From the NCBI RefSeq assembly GCF_044227025.1, contig NZ_JBGAFX010000004.1, forward strand, positions 186,001 through 250,000: a stretch of 64,000 bases of DNA, in the 5' to 3' direction. The notes beneath the pieces are model-generated. The model was not told where the DNA came from. It did no database searches and was given only the letters and a program-made list of their open reading frames with translations. The stretch is from Dokdonella_A sp044227025. GTDB taxonomy: Bacteria; Pseudomonadota; Gammaproteobacteria; Xanthomonadales; Rhodanobacteraceae. Both the position numbers and the translations under genes were made by a program. Within the stretch, counting starts at the first letter, position 1; each line of letters opens with the position of its first letter. Shown one piece after another: positions 1 to 8,576 of the stretch.

Positions 1-147
1 GGCTATGGCGGGAAGCGGGGTCCAGTAGTCCTGCTCGGGAACGGTCGGCATGGGAACGGGCAACTCCAGGGGGCCTATCACGGCTAACGCTGAAGTGGGT
101 GGAATGGCGACATTGGGTCGTGACAAGCGCCCGGATTGCGCGCAATG

Positions 148-163
148 TGTGATGCGAGTCACA
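148..163. promoter_or_regulatory. Perfect Clp/CRP-type binding site
   Basis: The sequence TGTGATGCGAGTCACA fits the CRP/Clp consensus TGTGA-N6-TCACA with no mismatch. In Xanthomonadales this palindrome is read by Clp, the CRP homologue that can respond to cyclic di-GMP. It lies between the truncated S9 peptidase fragment on its right and whatever lies beyond the left window edge. The regulated gene is probably outside the window. The palindrome is seen directly; the regulator is inferred. Confidence 0.6.
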
Positions 164-222
164 TATTTACCGCGGTTGCGTTCAGGTATGCACGCCGCGT
201 AACCGGGCTCGATCCCGCACTT

Positions 223-432
223 TTACCGCGCGAAATTGGTTTCGCGTTCCAGGATTGGGCATCCGCCAGTTTCGACGACGACGCTCACCGCGAGGTGGTC
301 GCCATTCGGCGAGATCTTTACGCTGCGAAACCGCTCGTGGCGCGCGAAATCGGCAAGCGGAACCGGGTCCGCCGACGCGAGCAGGGGAACACCGGCGAAC
401 AGCGCGATGCATGCGTGCAGCAAACGTTTCAT
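223..432 (-). pseudogene. N-terminal remnant of an S9 (prolyl oligopeptidase) family peptidase
   Basis: A 69-codon frame with a good ribosome site (GGGAGG, 8 nt before the ATG) encodes a signal peptide (residues 1-20, ending LLASA) followed by DFARHERFRSVKISPNGDHL. That second stretch is typical of the start of secreted S9 peptidases, where the beta-propeller begins. Similarity stops near residue 53, and a TAA follows 16 codons later. S9 enzymes are normally 600-700 residues, so only the extreme N-terminus remains. The same frame stays open beyond the stop to the window edge but no longer resembles S9. It is either a decayed gene or a small secreted protein built from its signal region. Confidence 0.5.
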
Positions 433-543
433 GCCGACCTCCCTGTCATGGTTTGCCGAAGGTACGCGTCTCCGCTGACCGCATCCTGTGGCCACGGTAC
501 CCCGCAACGCGGGTGTCACTGGTGTCGCGCGAGGAATTACGCG

Positions 544-1980
544 CTACTTCGCCTGCACGCGTCCGTAGCGGTCTTCGAGGCGCACGATGTCGTCCTCGCC
601 GAAGTAGTCGCCGCATTGCACCTCGATCAGGTGGATGTCCGTGCCGGTCGGGTTCTCGAGTCGGTGCACGGTGTTCATCGGGATATAGGTCGACTGGTTG
701 CGCTCGAGCAGGAATTCCTCCTCGCCGACGCGCACCTTGGCCGTGCCTTCGACCACGGTCCAGTGCTCGCTGCGGCGATGGTGCAACTGCAGCGACAGCA
801 CATGGCCGGGCTTCACCGTGAGGCGCTTGACCTTGCAGTCGTCCGCATCCTCGAGCACGGTGTAGCTGCCCCACGGGCGGTGCACGGTCTGGTGCACGCT
901 CGCGGCGGCGTGGTTGGTCGCACGCAAACGCTCGACCACCAACTTGACCTGCTGCGCGCGTTCGCGGTGCGAGACCAGTACCGCATCACCGGTATCGACG
1001 ATGACCAGATCGCTGACGCCAACCGCGGCGACCATGCGCGCGTCGGACTGGATGTAGCAGTTGCTGCTCTCGATCACGATCGCCTGGCCGCGCACGCGGT
1101 TGCCATCGCCGTCGGCCTCGGCTTCGAGGTCGCTCATCGCCTTCCACGAGCCGATGTCGCTCCAGTCGAACGAGGCTGGCACCACCGCGACCTTCGGCGC
1201 GCGCTCCATGATCGCGTAGTCGATCGAGATGTCCGGCTGGGCGAGGAAGGTGTCACGCTCGAATTCGATCGGGCTTTCATGGTTGAGCGCGTGCGCATGG
1301 CATGCCTGCGCCGCCTTCAGCACGTCCGGGCAAACCTGCGCGGCGACGGCGAGCAACGCGTCGGCGCGGAAGCAGAACATGCCGGAGTTCCACACGTAGT
1401 CGCCCGAGGCGACGTAGCTCTCGGCGGTCTGCGCGTTCGGCTTCTCGACGAACGCGGCGACGGCACGGCCCTCGCGCGAGGCGATCGCGTCGCCCATGCG
1501 GATGTAGCCGAAGCCGGTTTCCGGATGCGTCGGTCGGATGCCGAACGTGACCAGCCAGCCGTCCTGCGCGAGCGCCTCGGCACGGCGCGCGTCGGCGATG
1601 AACGCGTCGAGATCGCGGATCAGGTGATCGGCCGGCAGGATCAGCAAGGTCGCGTCGGCACCGACGCGATCGCGCGCATGCAGGGCGGCGAGCACGACTG
1701 CGGGCGCGGTGTTGCGGCCGGCGGGCTCGAGCAGGAATGGCAGCTTGTCGAGATCCGCACCGTCGTGCTGTGCGTACTCGTCACGCGTCAGGAAGTAGTA
1801 GTCGCGACCGGTCACGGTCAGCACATGGCCGCCATCGGCGCAGCGCAACGCGCGGTCGAGTGTCTTCTTGAGCAGCGACTCGCCGTCGCCCATGCGCATG
1901 AACGGCTTCGGATACGCGCTGCGCGAGACCGGCCAGAGGCGGGTGCCGGCACCGCCGGAAAGAACTACGGGGACGAGCAT
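544..1980 (-). CDS. manC: Bifunctional mannose-1-phosphate guanylyltransferase / mannose-6-phosphate isomerase
   Basis: Type II PMI-GMP enzyme (ManC/AlgA/XanB family, 478 residues, normal length). It isomerises fructose-6-P to mannose-6-P and makes GDP-mannose from mannose-1-P for exopolysaccharide or LPS synthesis in the cytoplasm. The nucleotidyltransferase domain opens with LSGGAGTRLWPVSR (residues 8-21) and carries the FVEKP motif. The C-terminal cupin domain holds the isomerase signature QLHHRRSEHW and the downstream VHRLEN. It is the last gene of the leftward rhamnose operon, with 54 bp between the rfbD stop and this start. XanB is the name used in Xanthomonas. Confidence 0.93.
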   Translation of the reverse strand: MLVPVVLSGGAGTRLWPVSRSAYPKPFMRMGDGESLLKKTLDRALRCADGGHVLTVTGRDYYFLTRDEYAQHDGADLDKLPFLLEPAGRNTAPAVVLAALHARDRVGADATLLILPADHLIRDLDAFIADARRAEALAQDGWLVTFGIRPTHPETGFGYIRMGDAIASREGRAVAAFVEKPNAQTAESYVASGDYVWNSGMFCFRADALLAVAAQVCPDVLKAAQACHAHALNHESPIEFERDTFLAQPDISIDYAIMERAPKVAVVPASFDWSDIGSWKAMSDLEAEADGDGNRVRGQAIVIESSNCYIQSDARMVAAVGVSDLVIVDTGDAVLVSHRERAQQVKLVVERLRATNHAAASVHQTVHRPWGSYTVLEDADDCKVKRLTVKPGHVLSLQLHHRRSEHWTVVEGTAKVRVGEEEFLLERNQSTYIPMNTVHRLENPTGTDIHLIEVQCGDYFGEDDIVRLEDRYGRVQAK

Positions 1981-2034
1981 GTTCGAACTCCTGCGCCGGC
2001 AGGTGGCCGGCGCTTCAAGCCCGGCCTTGGCGCA

Positions 2035-2970
2035 TCACGCCGGGCCGGTTGCGGCCGCGAGTTCGTCGAGGACCTGGTCCAGACCCGCGTGCCAATCCGC
2101 CAATTGTAGCCCGAATGTGTTTTCGAGCCGCGAGCCGTCCAGCACTGACCACGCCGGACGGCGCGCCCGGGTCGGGAAATCCGCGGTCGCGATCGGGACC
2201 ACCCGCGGCGCACGCGCGATCAGGCCGCGCCGCTGCGCGCCTTCGACGATCGCGCTGGCGAAGTCGTACCAGCTGCACTGCCCATTGGCGACGAGGTTGA
2301 ACACGCCGGCGTTCGCGGGGGCAGGCTTCGCACGAGGCGCGCTGGCCTGCGCAAGCACCGAAGCGGTGGTGTCGGCGATCCAGCGTGCCGGCGTCGGCGC
2401 ACCGACCTGGTCCGCGACCACGCGCAGCTCGTCGCGCTCGGCCGCGAGGCGCAGCATCGTACGCAGGAAGTTGTGCCCGTGCGCGGCATACACCCACGCC
2501 GTGCGGAAAATCAGGTGCGCCGCGCCGCTCGCGGCAAGCGCCTGCTCGCCGGCGAGCTTGCTGCGTCCGTAAACGCCGATCGGCGCGGTCGCGTCGTCCT
2601 CGCGGTACGCTCGCATGGCGTTGCCGTCGAAGACGTAGTCGGTTGAATAGTGCACGACGCGCGCGCCATGCGCCGCCGCCCACATGCCGATCTCGCCGGG
2701 TGCGCGATGGTTGATGCGGGCGGCGAGCTCGGGTTCGTCCTCGGCGCGGTCGACGGCGGTGTAGGCAGCCGCGTTGACGATCAGGTTCGCCCGCACCGTG
2801 TCTAGCGCGTGCACGAGCGAGGCGGCGTCGGCAAGATCAACCGCAAGGCACCGCGATCCATCGGCAAGTTCGCCCTTGCGGGTCGCGATCACCAGCTCAC
2901 CGAGCGGCGCGAGAGCGCGCGACAGTTCGTGGCCGACCTGTCCGTTCGCGCCGAGCAGAAGGATGCGCAT
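2035..2970 (-). CDS. rfbD: dTDP-4-dehydrorhamnose reductase
   Basis: RmlD reduces dTDP-4-keto-L-rhamnose to dTDP-L-rhamnose, the last step of the pathway. The 311-residue product has the N-terminal Rossmann motif GANGQVG (residues 8-14), the YSTDYVFDG segment and the SDR-type Y-x3-K in YGRSKLAGE. I start at the ATG preceded by GGGAGAG 5-8 nt upstream; the open frame extends 17 codons further but without a better ribosome site. The gene lies 102 bp after rfbC, on the same strand. Confidence 0.93.
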   Translation of the reverse strand: MRILLLGANGQVGHELSRALAPLGELVIATRKGELADGSRCLAVDLADAASLVHALDTVRANLIVNAAAYTAVDRAEDEPELAARINHRAPGEIGMWAAAHGARVVHYSTDYVFDGNAMRAYREDDATAPIGVYGRSKLAGEQALAASGAAHLIFRTAWVYAAHGHNFLRTMLRLAAERDELRVVADQVGAPTPARWIADTTASVLAQASAPRAKPAPANAGVFNLVANGQCSWYDFASAIVEGAQRRGLIARAPRVVPIATADFPTRARRPAWSVLDGSRLENTFGLQLADWHAGLDQVLDELAAATGPA

Positions 2971-3072
2971 GGACTCTCCCGTGCTCATCGCTCCAACTCC
3001 TGGAGCCCATCCCGCGCGCAACCGATCAGGTCGCGCGTCCGCATGGATGCCGCTCGCGCCCAGGTTGCACTC

Positions 3073-3636
3073 CTACACGGCATCGACACGCACCGGCAGC
3101 TTCTCGCGCGGCACATCGGCGAGGAATGGTGCGTTGATGTCCTTGTCCGACAGCGACGGCGCCGCGACCGGCCAGTCGATCGCGAGCGCAGCGTCGTTCC
3201 AGCGGATGCCGGCATCGCAGGCGCGGTCGTACAGCGCTGTGCACTGGTAGACGAAGGTTGCGTGTTCGGACAGCACGGCGAAGCCGTGCGCGAAGCCTTC
3301 CGGAACCCAGAAATGGCGCTTGTTCCCGGCGGAGAGGACTGCCGCGGCCCAGCGACCGAACGTCGGCGAGCCGACGCGGATGTCGACCGCGACGTCGTAG
3401 ACCTCGCCTTCGAGCACGCTGACCAGCTTGCCCTGCGGCTTCGGCCACTGGTAGTGCAGGCCACGCAGCACGCCGCGCGCCGAGCGCGAGACATTGGTCT
3501 GCACGAACGCGAGGTCGAGCCCGGCCTCGGCAAAACGTTGCGCGTTGAAACTTTCGTAGAAGAAGCCGCGCGCATCGCCATGCACGGCGGGTTCGATCAC
3601 GACGCAGCCCGGCAGGTCGGTTTCGATGATCTTCAC
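3073..3636 (-). CDS. rfbC: dTDP-4-dehydrorhamnose 3,5-epimerase
   Basis: RmlC, 187 residues, a cupin-fold epimerase acting between RmlB and RmlD. Family signatures are DARGFFYESFN near the N-terminus, the catalytic-His segment RGVLRGLHYQ, and VYQCTALYD with the general-acid tyrosine. The start is a GTG overlapping the rfbA stop as GTGA (3633-3636), so translation is probably coupled. The open frame continues upstream inside rfbA, but that part is a shadow of rfbA. Confidence 0.92.
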   Translation of the reverse strand: MKIIETDLPGCVVIEPAVHGDARGFFYESFNAQRFAEAGLDLAFVQTNVSRSARGVLRGLHYQWPKPQGKLVSVLEGEVYDVAVDIRVGSPTFGRWAAAVLSAGNKRHFWVPEGFAHGFAVLSEHATFVYQCTALYDRACDAGIRWNDAALAIDWPVAAPSLSDKDINAPFLADVPREKLPVRVDAV

Positions 3637-4514
3637 GTACGTGCCTGCTTGACGAGTTGCTGCAGGTATTGGCCGTAGCCGTTCTTCGCCAGCGGCGCGG
3701 CGAGGCGCAGCACCTGTTCGGCGTCGATCCAACCCTGCTGGTAGGCGATCTCCTCCGGGCAGCACACCTTGAGGCCCTGGCGACGTTCGATCGTCTCGAC
3801 GTAATTGGACGCCTCGACCAGCGACTCGTGCGTGCCGGTATCCAGCCAGGCATAACCGCGGCCGAGCTTCTCCAGCATCAGCGCACCTTCGTCGAGATAG
3901 CGGCGGTTGAGGTCGGTGATCTCGAGCTCACCGCGCGGCGAGGGTTTCAGGGCAGCGGCGTAGTCGCACACGTTCGCGTCGTAGAAATACAGGCCGGTCA
4001 CCGCCCAGTTGGAACGCGGCTGCGTCGGCTTTTCCTCGAGGCCGATCACGCGCCCTGCCTTGTCGAACTCGGCGACGCCGTAGCGTTCCGGATCGCGCAC
4101 CCAGTAGCCGAACACGGTCGCGCCATCCGCGCGCGCGGCCGCGCGTGCAAGCGTTTCGGTGAAGCCGTGGCCATAGAAGATGTTGTCGCCGAGCACCAGA
4201 CAGCACGGCCTGCCCGCCACGAACTCGCGCCCGATGAGGAATGCCTGCGCAAGGCCATCCGGCGTCGGCTGTACCGCATACGAGATCGACAAACCCCATT
4301 GCGATCCGTCGCCAAGCAGGCGCTGGAACAACGCCTGCTCGTGCGGCGTGTTGATGACCAGCATCTCGCGGATGCCGGCGAGCATGAGCGTCGACAGCGG
4401 GTAGTAGATCATCGGCTTGTCGTACACCGGCAGCAGCTGCTTGCTGACCGCCTGGGTCACCGGGTACAGCCGCGTGCCGGAACCGCCGGCGAGGATGATG
4501 CCTTTCGTGGTCAT
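3633..4514 (-). CDS. rfbA: Glucose-1-phosphate thymidylyltransferase
   Basis: RmlA couples dTTP with glucose-1-P, the entry step to dTDP-rhamnose. The 293-residue length is typical. The activation loop GGSGTRLYPVT lies at residues 9-19, followed by the lysine of SKQLLPVYDKPM; EEKPTQP and LDTGTHESL are further family blocks. The chosen ATG has AAGG 8 nt upstream; another in-frame ATG lies 18 nt earlier. The gap to rfbB carries a GTGG-type REP pair. Confidence 0.94.
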   Translation of the reverse strand: MTTKGIILAGGSGTRLYPVTQAVSKQLLPVYDKPMIYYPLSTLMLAGIREMLVINTPHEQALFQRLLGDGSQWGLSISYAVQPTPDGLAQAFLIGREFVAGRPCCLVLGDNIFYGHGFTETLARAAARADGATVFGYWVRDPERYGVAEFDKAGRVIGLEEKPTQPRSNWAVTGLYFYDANVCDYAAALKPSPRGELEITDLNRRYLDEGALMLEKLGRGYAWLDTGTHESLVEASNYVETIERRQGLKVCCPEEIAYQQGWIDAEQVLRLAAPLAKNGYGQYLQQLVKQART

Positions 4515-4539
4515 GGTGATGCCTTGTCGCATGAGGTCT

Positions 4540-4615
4540 GTGGGAGCGGCGGAAGCCGCGATGCTCTATGCGCGCTCAATGAGGAGCAAAGCATCGCGGC
4601 TTCCACCGCTCCCGC
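4540..4615. repeat. GTGG-type REP pair (inverted)
   Basis: Two inverted copies of a short palindromic repeat face each other. The left copy begins GTGGGAGCGGCGGAAGCCGC; the right copy is its imperfect complement ending GCTCCCGC. Each copy is itself a small palindrome (GCGGC-GGAA-GCCGC) behind a GTGG foot, the layout of RAYT-associated REP elements. Copies recur at 40178 and 44812. Here it sits between rfbB and rfbA inside the operon and may form a large hairpin in the transcript. Confidence 0.8.
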
Positions 4616-4627
4616 AATTCTTTCCTT

Positions 4628-5683
4628 TCATGTCCCACCCAGGCGCTCCATGCGATAGCTGCCGTCGAGCACGCGCTGCACCCAGGGCTGGTTCGCAAGA
4701 TACCAGTCGACCGTGCGCGCGATGCCGCTCTGGAACGATTCGGTCGGGTGCCAACCGAGGTCGCGCTTGATCTTCGATGCGTCGATCGCGTAGCGGCGGT
4801 CGTGGCCGGGGCGGTCCTTGACGTAACTGATCAGCGATTCGCGCTTGCGTCCGTCGGCGAGCGGCCGGCGCTCGTCGAGCAGCGCGCAGATCGTCTTTAC
4901 TACCTGGATGTTCTCGCACTCGGCGTCGCCGCCGATGTTGTACACCTCGCCGACGCGGCCGATCTCGAGCACGCGCCGGATCGCCGCGCAATGGTCGCCG
5001 ACATAGAGCCAGTCGCGCACGTTGCGGCCGTCGCCGTACACCGGCAGCGCCTCGCCCGCGAGCGCCTTCTGGATCATCAGCGGGATGAGTTTCTCGGGGA
5101 ACTGGAACGGCCCGTAGTTGTTCGAGCAGTTCGTGGTCAGCACCGGCAGGCCATACGTGTGATGGAACGCGCGCACGAGGTGGTCGGACGCGGCCTTCGA
5201 GGCCGAGTAGGGCGAGTTCGGCTGGTACGGCGAGTCCTCGCGGAAGCGCCCGACCGGCCCGAGCGAACCGTACACCTCGTCGGTCGACACGTGCAGGAAG
5301 CGGAAACCGTCCTGGCGTTCGAGCGGCGACCCGCGCCAGTAGCCGAGCGCGCACTCGAGCAGCGCGAGCGTGCCGACCACGTTCGTCTGCACGAACGCTG
5401 CGGGGCCGTCGATCGAGCGGTCGACGTGCGATTCGGCCGCGAAGTTCACGATCGCGTCGGGACGGTGTTCGGCGAGCACGCGCTCCACGCAGGCGCGGTC
5501 GCCAATGTCGCCATGCACGAACGTGTAGTCGGCGCGACCTTCGACCGCGGCGAGCGTGTCGCGATTGCCGGCATAGGTCAGCGCGTCGAGATTGACGATG
5601 CGCACGCCACCCTGCCCGAGCGCGCCGAGCACGAAATTGCCGCCGATGAAACCGGCGCCGCCGGTGACGAGGAGGGTCTTCAT
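4628..5683 (-). CDS. rfbB: dTDP-glucose 4,6-dehydratase
   Basis: RmlB, 351 residues, an extended SDR enzyme that converts dTDP-glucose to the 4-keto-6-deoxy sugar. It has the NAD motif GGAGFIGG (residues 8-15), the active-site STDEVYG (133-139, with Thr-Asp-Glu) and Y159-x3-K163 in SPYSASK. It is the first gene of the leftward operon rfbB-A-C-D-manC. The ATG fits the family start, but the ribosome site is weak. A terminator-like hairpin lies just upstream in the leader (5701-5725). Confidence 0.93.
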   Translation of the reverse strand: MKTLLVTGGAGFIGGNFVLGALGQGGVRIVNLDALTYAGNRDTLAAVEGRADYTFVHGDIGDRACVERVLAEHRPDAIVNFAAESHVDRSIDGPAAFVQTNVVGTLALLECALGYWRGSPLERQDGFRFLHVSTDEVYGSLGPVGRFREDSPYQPNSPYSASKAASDHLVRAFHHTYGLPVLTTNCSNNYGPFQFPEKLIPLMIQKALAGEALPVYGDGRNVRDWLYVGDHCAAIRRVLEIGRVGEVYNIGGDAECENIQVVKTICALLDERRPLADGRKRESLISYVKDRPGHDRRYAIDASKIKRDLGWHPTESFQSGIARTVDWYLANQPWVQRVLDGSYRMERLGGT

Positions 5684-5700
5684 CCGATCCGGGTTCCGCA

Positions 5701-5725
5701 AGGAAAAAGGCCGGTTTGCCCGGCC
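5701..5725 (-). terminator. Terminator-like hairpin in the rfbB leader (possible attenuator)
   Basis: Read on the minus strand, the stem GGCCGG-loop-CCGGCC is followed directly by TTTTTCC, the form of an intrinsic terminator. No leftward gene precedes it; the next gene upstream (5946) runs rightward. So it can only act on transcripts entering rfbB, whose ATG is 17 nt beyond the T-run. It could be an attenuator, a 5' stabilising stem or the end of a short leader RNA. Confidence 0.5.
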
Positions 5726-5945
5726 CCTGCGTATCGTAATGGCAGGCGCCGTCGAACGCGAATCCGGGCGGCGACCGCATGCGGCGGCCGCCGACCGCGG
5801 GTCTCGGAAAACGCACCACCGGCCGGGAGCGAAGCCCACGCCGCAGGGCGTCATTGGCAGCCGGAAACGGCGAGTATGCCGCGCCCGAAGCGCCGATGAT
5901 CACGCCACGCCGGCGATCAGCCCGGCCCCAGCCCGGAATCGAAAA

Positions 5946-6392
5946 ATGCCCATCCTCCTCGACCTGACCGCGGCAGTCGCCGGCACCGCCGGCGCTCCCG
6001 CGCCCGTCGCATCGAACGACCGCGCCGACCTGATCGCCGCCGACCAGCGCATGCAGCGCGCATTCGTCGAGCGTGACATCGCCACTCTGCGCGACATCCT
6101 CACCGACGACTACGTGCTGGTCGTCTCCAGCGGCGACGAACGCACCAAGGCGATGGTCCTCGCCGAACTGGCATCACCCGAGGTGCACTGGGAGGTCAAC
6201 CAGAGCAGCGGCTGGGTCGTGCGCGTGCACGGCGACACTGCGATCGTCGTCGCGACCCTGCACCAGAAGGGTGTCGACCACGGAAAACCGTTCGACAGCA
6301 ACGTCAAGTTCTCCGACACCTGGATCCGCGACCACGGCAAGTGGCGCAACGTGCATGCGCATGCGTCACGCGCGGTGGACGTCGGCGACTGA
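5946..6392 (+). CDS. NTF2-like / DUF4440 family protein
   Basis: A 148-residue protein of the SnoaL/NTF2-like DUF4440 type. Family features include an early helix with DQRMQRAFVERDIATLRDIL, then DDYVLVVSSGDERTK, and the sheet ending KFSDTWIRDHGKWRNVHAH. Members bind small ligands or act as small enzymes, and the exact role cannot be told. It is monocistronic, divergent from rfbB. No clear ribosome site is visible, so the start is uncertain; an N-terminal hydrophobic stretch suggests it may begin slightly differently. Confidence 0.75.
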   Translation: MPILLDLTAAVAGTAGAPAPVASNDRADLIAADQRMQRAFVERDIATLRDILTDDYVLVVSSGDERTKAMVLAELASPEVHWEVNQSSGWVVRVHGDTAIVVATLHQKGVDHGKPFDSNVKFSDTWIRDHGKWRNVHAHASRAVDVGD

Positions 6393-6450
6393 CGCAGCAC
6401 GAGCCGAGTGCGCGAGCGGCGAAGCGGTTCGCGCGCAAACCGGCGTCCGC

Positions 6451-8373
6451 TTAATGCGCGTCACCCTGCAATTTTTCGTCCGCGTAGATGGCGACGTGGG
6501 GCACGCCGTCGGTGCCGATCCATCCGCGATACATGCCTTCGGTGTTGAACGGCAGCGCGAACGTGCCATCGCGCGCAAGCGCGATCGCGCCACCGTCGCC
6601 ACCGGCCTTCGGAATGTCGACATTTATGACCTCGCGCGCGGCGCGCGCGATCGACTGGCCTGACAGGCGCACGCGCGCGCAGACCTCGTGCGCGGCCGCG
6701 TCGCGGATGTAGAACTCGCCCCAGCCGGTGCCCGACACCGCGCAGCGGTCATCGGCCCAGGTGCCGGCGCCAATGATCGGCGAATCCCCGACGCGGCCGT
6801 AGCGCTTGTCGGTCATGCCACCGGTCGATGTGCCCGCGGCGAGGCGCCCCCGCGCATCGAGCGCAAGCGCACCGACGGTGCCGAAATACTTCCGGCCGAC
6901 ATCCAGCCTCGCGACGCCGGCGGTCTCTTCCTTGAGCGCCTTCTGCAATTGCTGCCAACGCTTCTCGGTGCGGAAGTAGGACGGGTCGACCAGGGTGACG
7001 CCCTGCTCCTTCGCGAACGACTCGGCGCCATCGCCGACCATCATCACGTGCCGCGACTTCTCCATCACGGCGCGCGCGAGCAGGATCGGGTTCTTCACGC
7101 GATGCACGCCGGCGACCGCGCCGGCCTTGCCCGTCGCGCCGTCCATGAGCGAAGAATCGAGTTCATTCCTGCCGTCGTGGTTGAACACCGCGCCACGCCC
7201 GGCGTTGAACTGCGGATCGTCCTCGAGCACGGTGATCGCGGCCGTGACGGCGTCGAGCGCCGGCTTGCCCGCAGCCAGTAGCGCATGACCCGCGCGCAGC
7301 GCGGCTTCGAGCGCCTTGCGCGCGCTGGCCTCGTCAGCCGGCGTCATCTCCGCCCGCTCGACACCCGCGCCACCGTGGATCACCAGCAGCGGAGCATCCA
7401 TCGCGACGAGGACGCCATCGCGCACGGCATAGCGGTGCTCGAACATCGGTTTTTCCACGCGACCGTCGGGCAGGTGCAGCAGCGAATCCACGCCGATGCC
7501 GATCGTTTCCACGCGCGCCTGCTGCATCGCCTGGTCCTCGACCTGCGCGGCGAAGCCGCCTTTCACGAGCGTCGCACCTGCACCCGCGGCTGTCGCGTAG
7601 ACGCGCGCATTGCCGTCACCGTCGACCGCAACGGCGGCGTCTTCGTCGACGCCAAGGCCGAACAGGGGGCGGCCGGCGATCGACTCGGCCTTCGCGACGA
7701 ATGCGATCAGGCGGCCGAGCCGGTTGCGCTCGCTGAAATGCGTGTCGGTGACGACGCCCTTCAGTTTCTCCAGGTGCAGGAAACCGGTTTCGATGGTGTT
7801 CTCCGGACCGAGGGGATCGGCAAGCGCGCGCGGGCTGATCTGGCTGCCGCCATCCATCGAGCCATAGAGATACTCGCCGAGCATCGCGAGGCCGGCGCTG
7901 GTGCCGCCGAGCGGCTTGCCGGCGCGCACGTGGGCGTCGAGCGCTGCAGCCACCGGCGTACCACGCCAGTAGCGCACGTAGCGCGACTGGTCGCCCCCGC
8001 CGATGAAGATGCCATCCGCGCGCTTCAGGCTGCGCAGCATCGCCGCGTCGGTCGCGGCCTCGCGATCCTTGAACACGAAGGTTTCCACCGACGCGATGCC
8101 GCCGACGTCCTTGAAGAACTCCTCGCCGATCTCGCCCGCCTGCGACGCGCGCAAAACGACGACGTGGCCGTTGCCGGCGCGCTGCATGAACCAGTGCAGC
8201 GCATCGAAATTGCGATCGCCGCCGCCCATCAGGAGCAGGCCGGGCTGAACGCGACCGGGCGTCTTCGCCGCGGTATCGCCGAGCACATAGTGTCCGTAGT
8301 CCGCCGCGAGAACGGGCGCACTGGACGTGCAAGCCAACATCACAGCCATCATCCATCGGTACCCAACCGTCAT
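6451..8373 (-). CDS. Secreted fusion: cyanophycinase-like (S51) + isoaspartyl peptidase/L-asparaginase (T2)
   Basis: A 640-residue two-enzyme fusion behind a signal peptide (residues 1-23, ending APVLA). The first half (about 40-300) is cyanophycinase-like: MGGGDRN, the nucleophile elbow GGTSAGLAML with Ser159, and DTHFSERNRLGRL (210-222). The second half (about 328-640) is an Ntn-hydrolase of the isoaspartyl peptidase/asparaginase type: HGGAG (333-337), FNAGRGAVFN, and the autocleavage site GTVGALALD with Thr499 as the new N-terminus, plus GTSTGGM. In pathway terms the first domain would release beta-Asp dipeptides and the second split them. GAGGAG sits 8 nt before the ATG. It is divergent from the Fec-type genes. 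Confidence 0.88.
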   Translation of the reverse strand: MTVGYRWMMAVMLACTSSAPVLAADYGHYVLGDTAAKTPGRVQPGLLLMGGGDRNFDALHWFMQRAGNGHVVVLRASQAGEIGEEFFKDVGGIASVETFVFKDREAATDAAMLRSLKRADGIFIGGGDQSRYVRYWRGTPVAAALDAHVRAGKPLGGTSAGLAMLGEYLYGSMDGGSQISPRALADPLGPENTIETGFLHLEKLKGVVTDTHFSERNRLGRLIAFVAKAESIAGRPLFGLGVDEDAAVAVDGDGNARVYATAAGAGATLVKGGFAAQVEDQAMQQARVETIGIGVDSLLHLPDGRVEKPMFEHRYAVRDGVLVAMDAPLLVIHGGAGVERAEMTPADEASARKALEAALRAGHALLAAGKPALDAVTAAITVLEDDPQFNAGRGAVFNHDGRNELDSSLMDGATGKAGAVAGVHRVKNPILLARAVMEKSRHVMMVGDGAESFAKEQGVTLVDPSYFRTEKRWQQLQKALKEETAGVARLDVGRKYFGTVGALALDARGRLAAGTSTGGMTDKRYGRVGDSPIIGAGTWADDRCAVSGTGWGEFYIRDAAAHEVCARVRLSGQSIARAAREVINVDIPKAGGDGGAIALARDGTFALPFNTEGMYRGWIGTDGVPHVAIYADEKLQGDAH

Positions 8374-8421
8374 GCCGCCACTCCTCGATGCCCCAGCCGA
8401 AACCACGATCTCGAATTCGAA

Positions 8422-8501
8422 CCGTTCGTGACGAGCGTGACGAGCGTGACGGAACGAAGTTCCGCGAAGTCGCAACACGCGCTTGCGTTCAACACGAACG
8501 G
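8422..8501. repeat. Dispersed repeat with CCGTTCGTG ends
   Basis: An 80-bp element bounded by inverted ends CCGTTCGTG and CACGAACGG. It encloses GGAACGAAGTTCCGCGAAGTCG, which itself holds the palindrome GGAACGAAGTTCC. A related copy lies at 59219. It fills much of the divergent promoter region between the fusion hydrolase and the sigma factor gene. Confidence 0.55.
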
Positions 8502-8576
8502 CCTTGGATTGTTCCAGACGAACCGGAGCCGCGCTTCCCCCATGCGGACCTTACGGGGCCGGGTTAGAGTGGCGTC

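Noticed and set aside
136..2109. Long plus-strand open frame (657 codons) across the manC region
   Set aside because: It lies antisense to manC, whose family match is strong over its whole length; high GC makes such shadow frames common.
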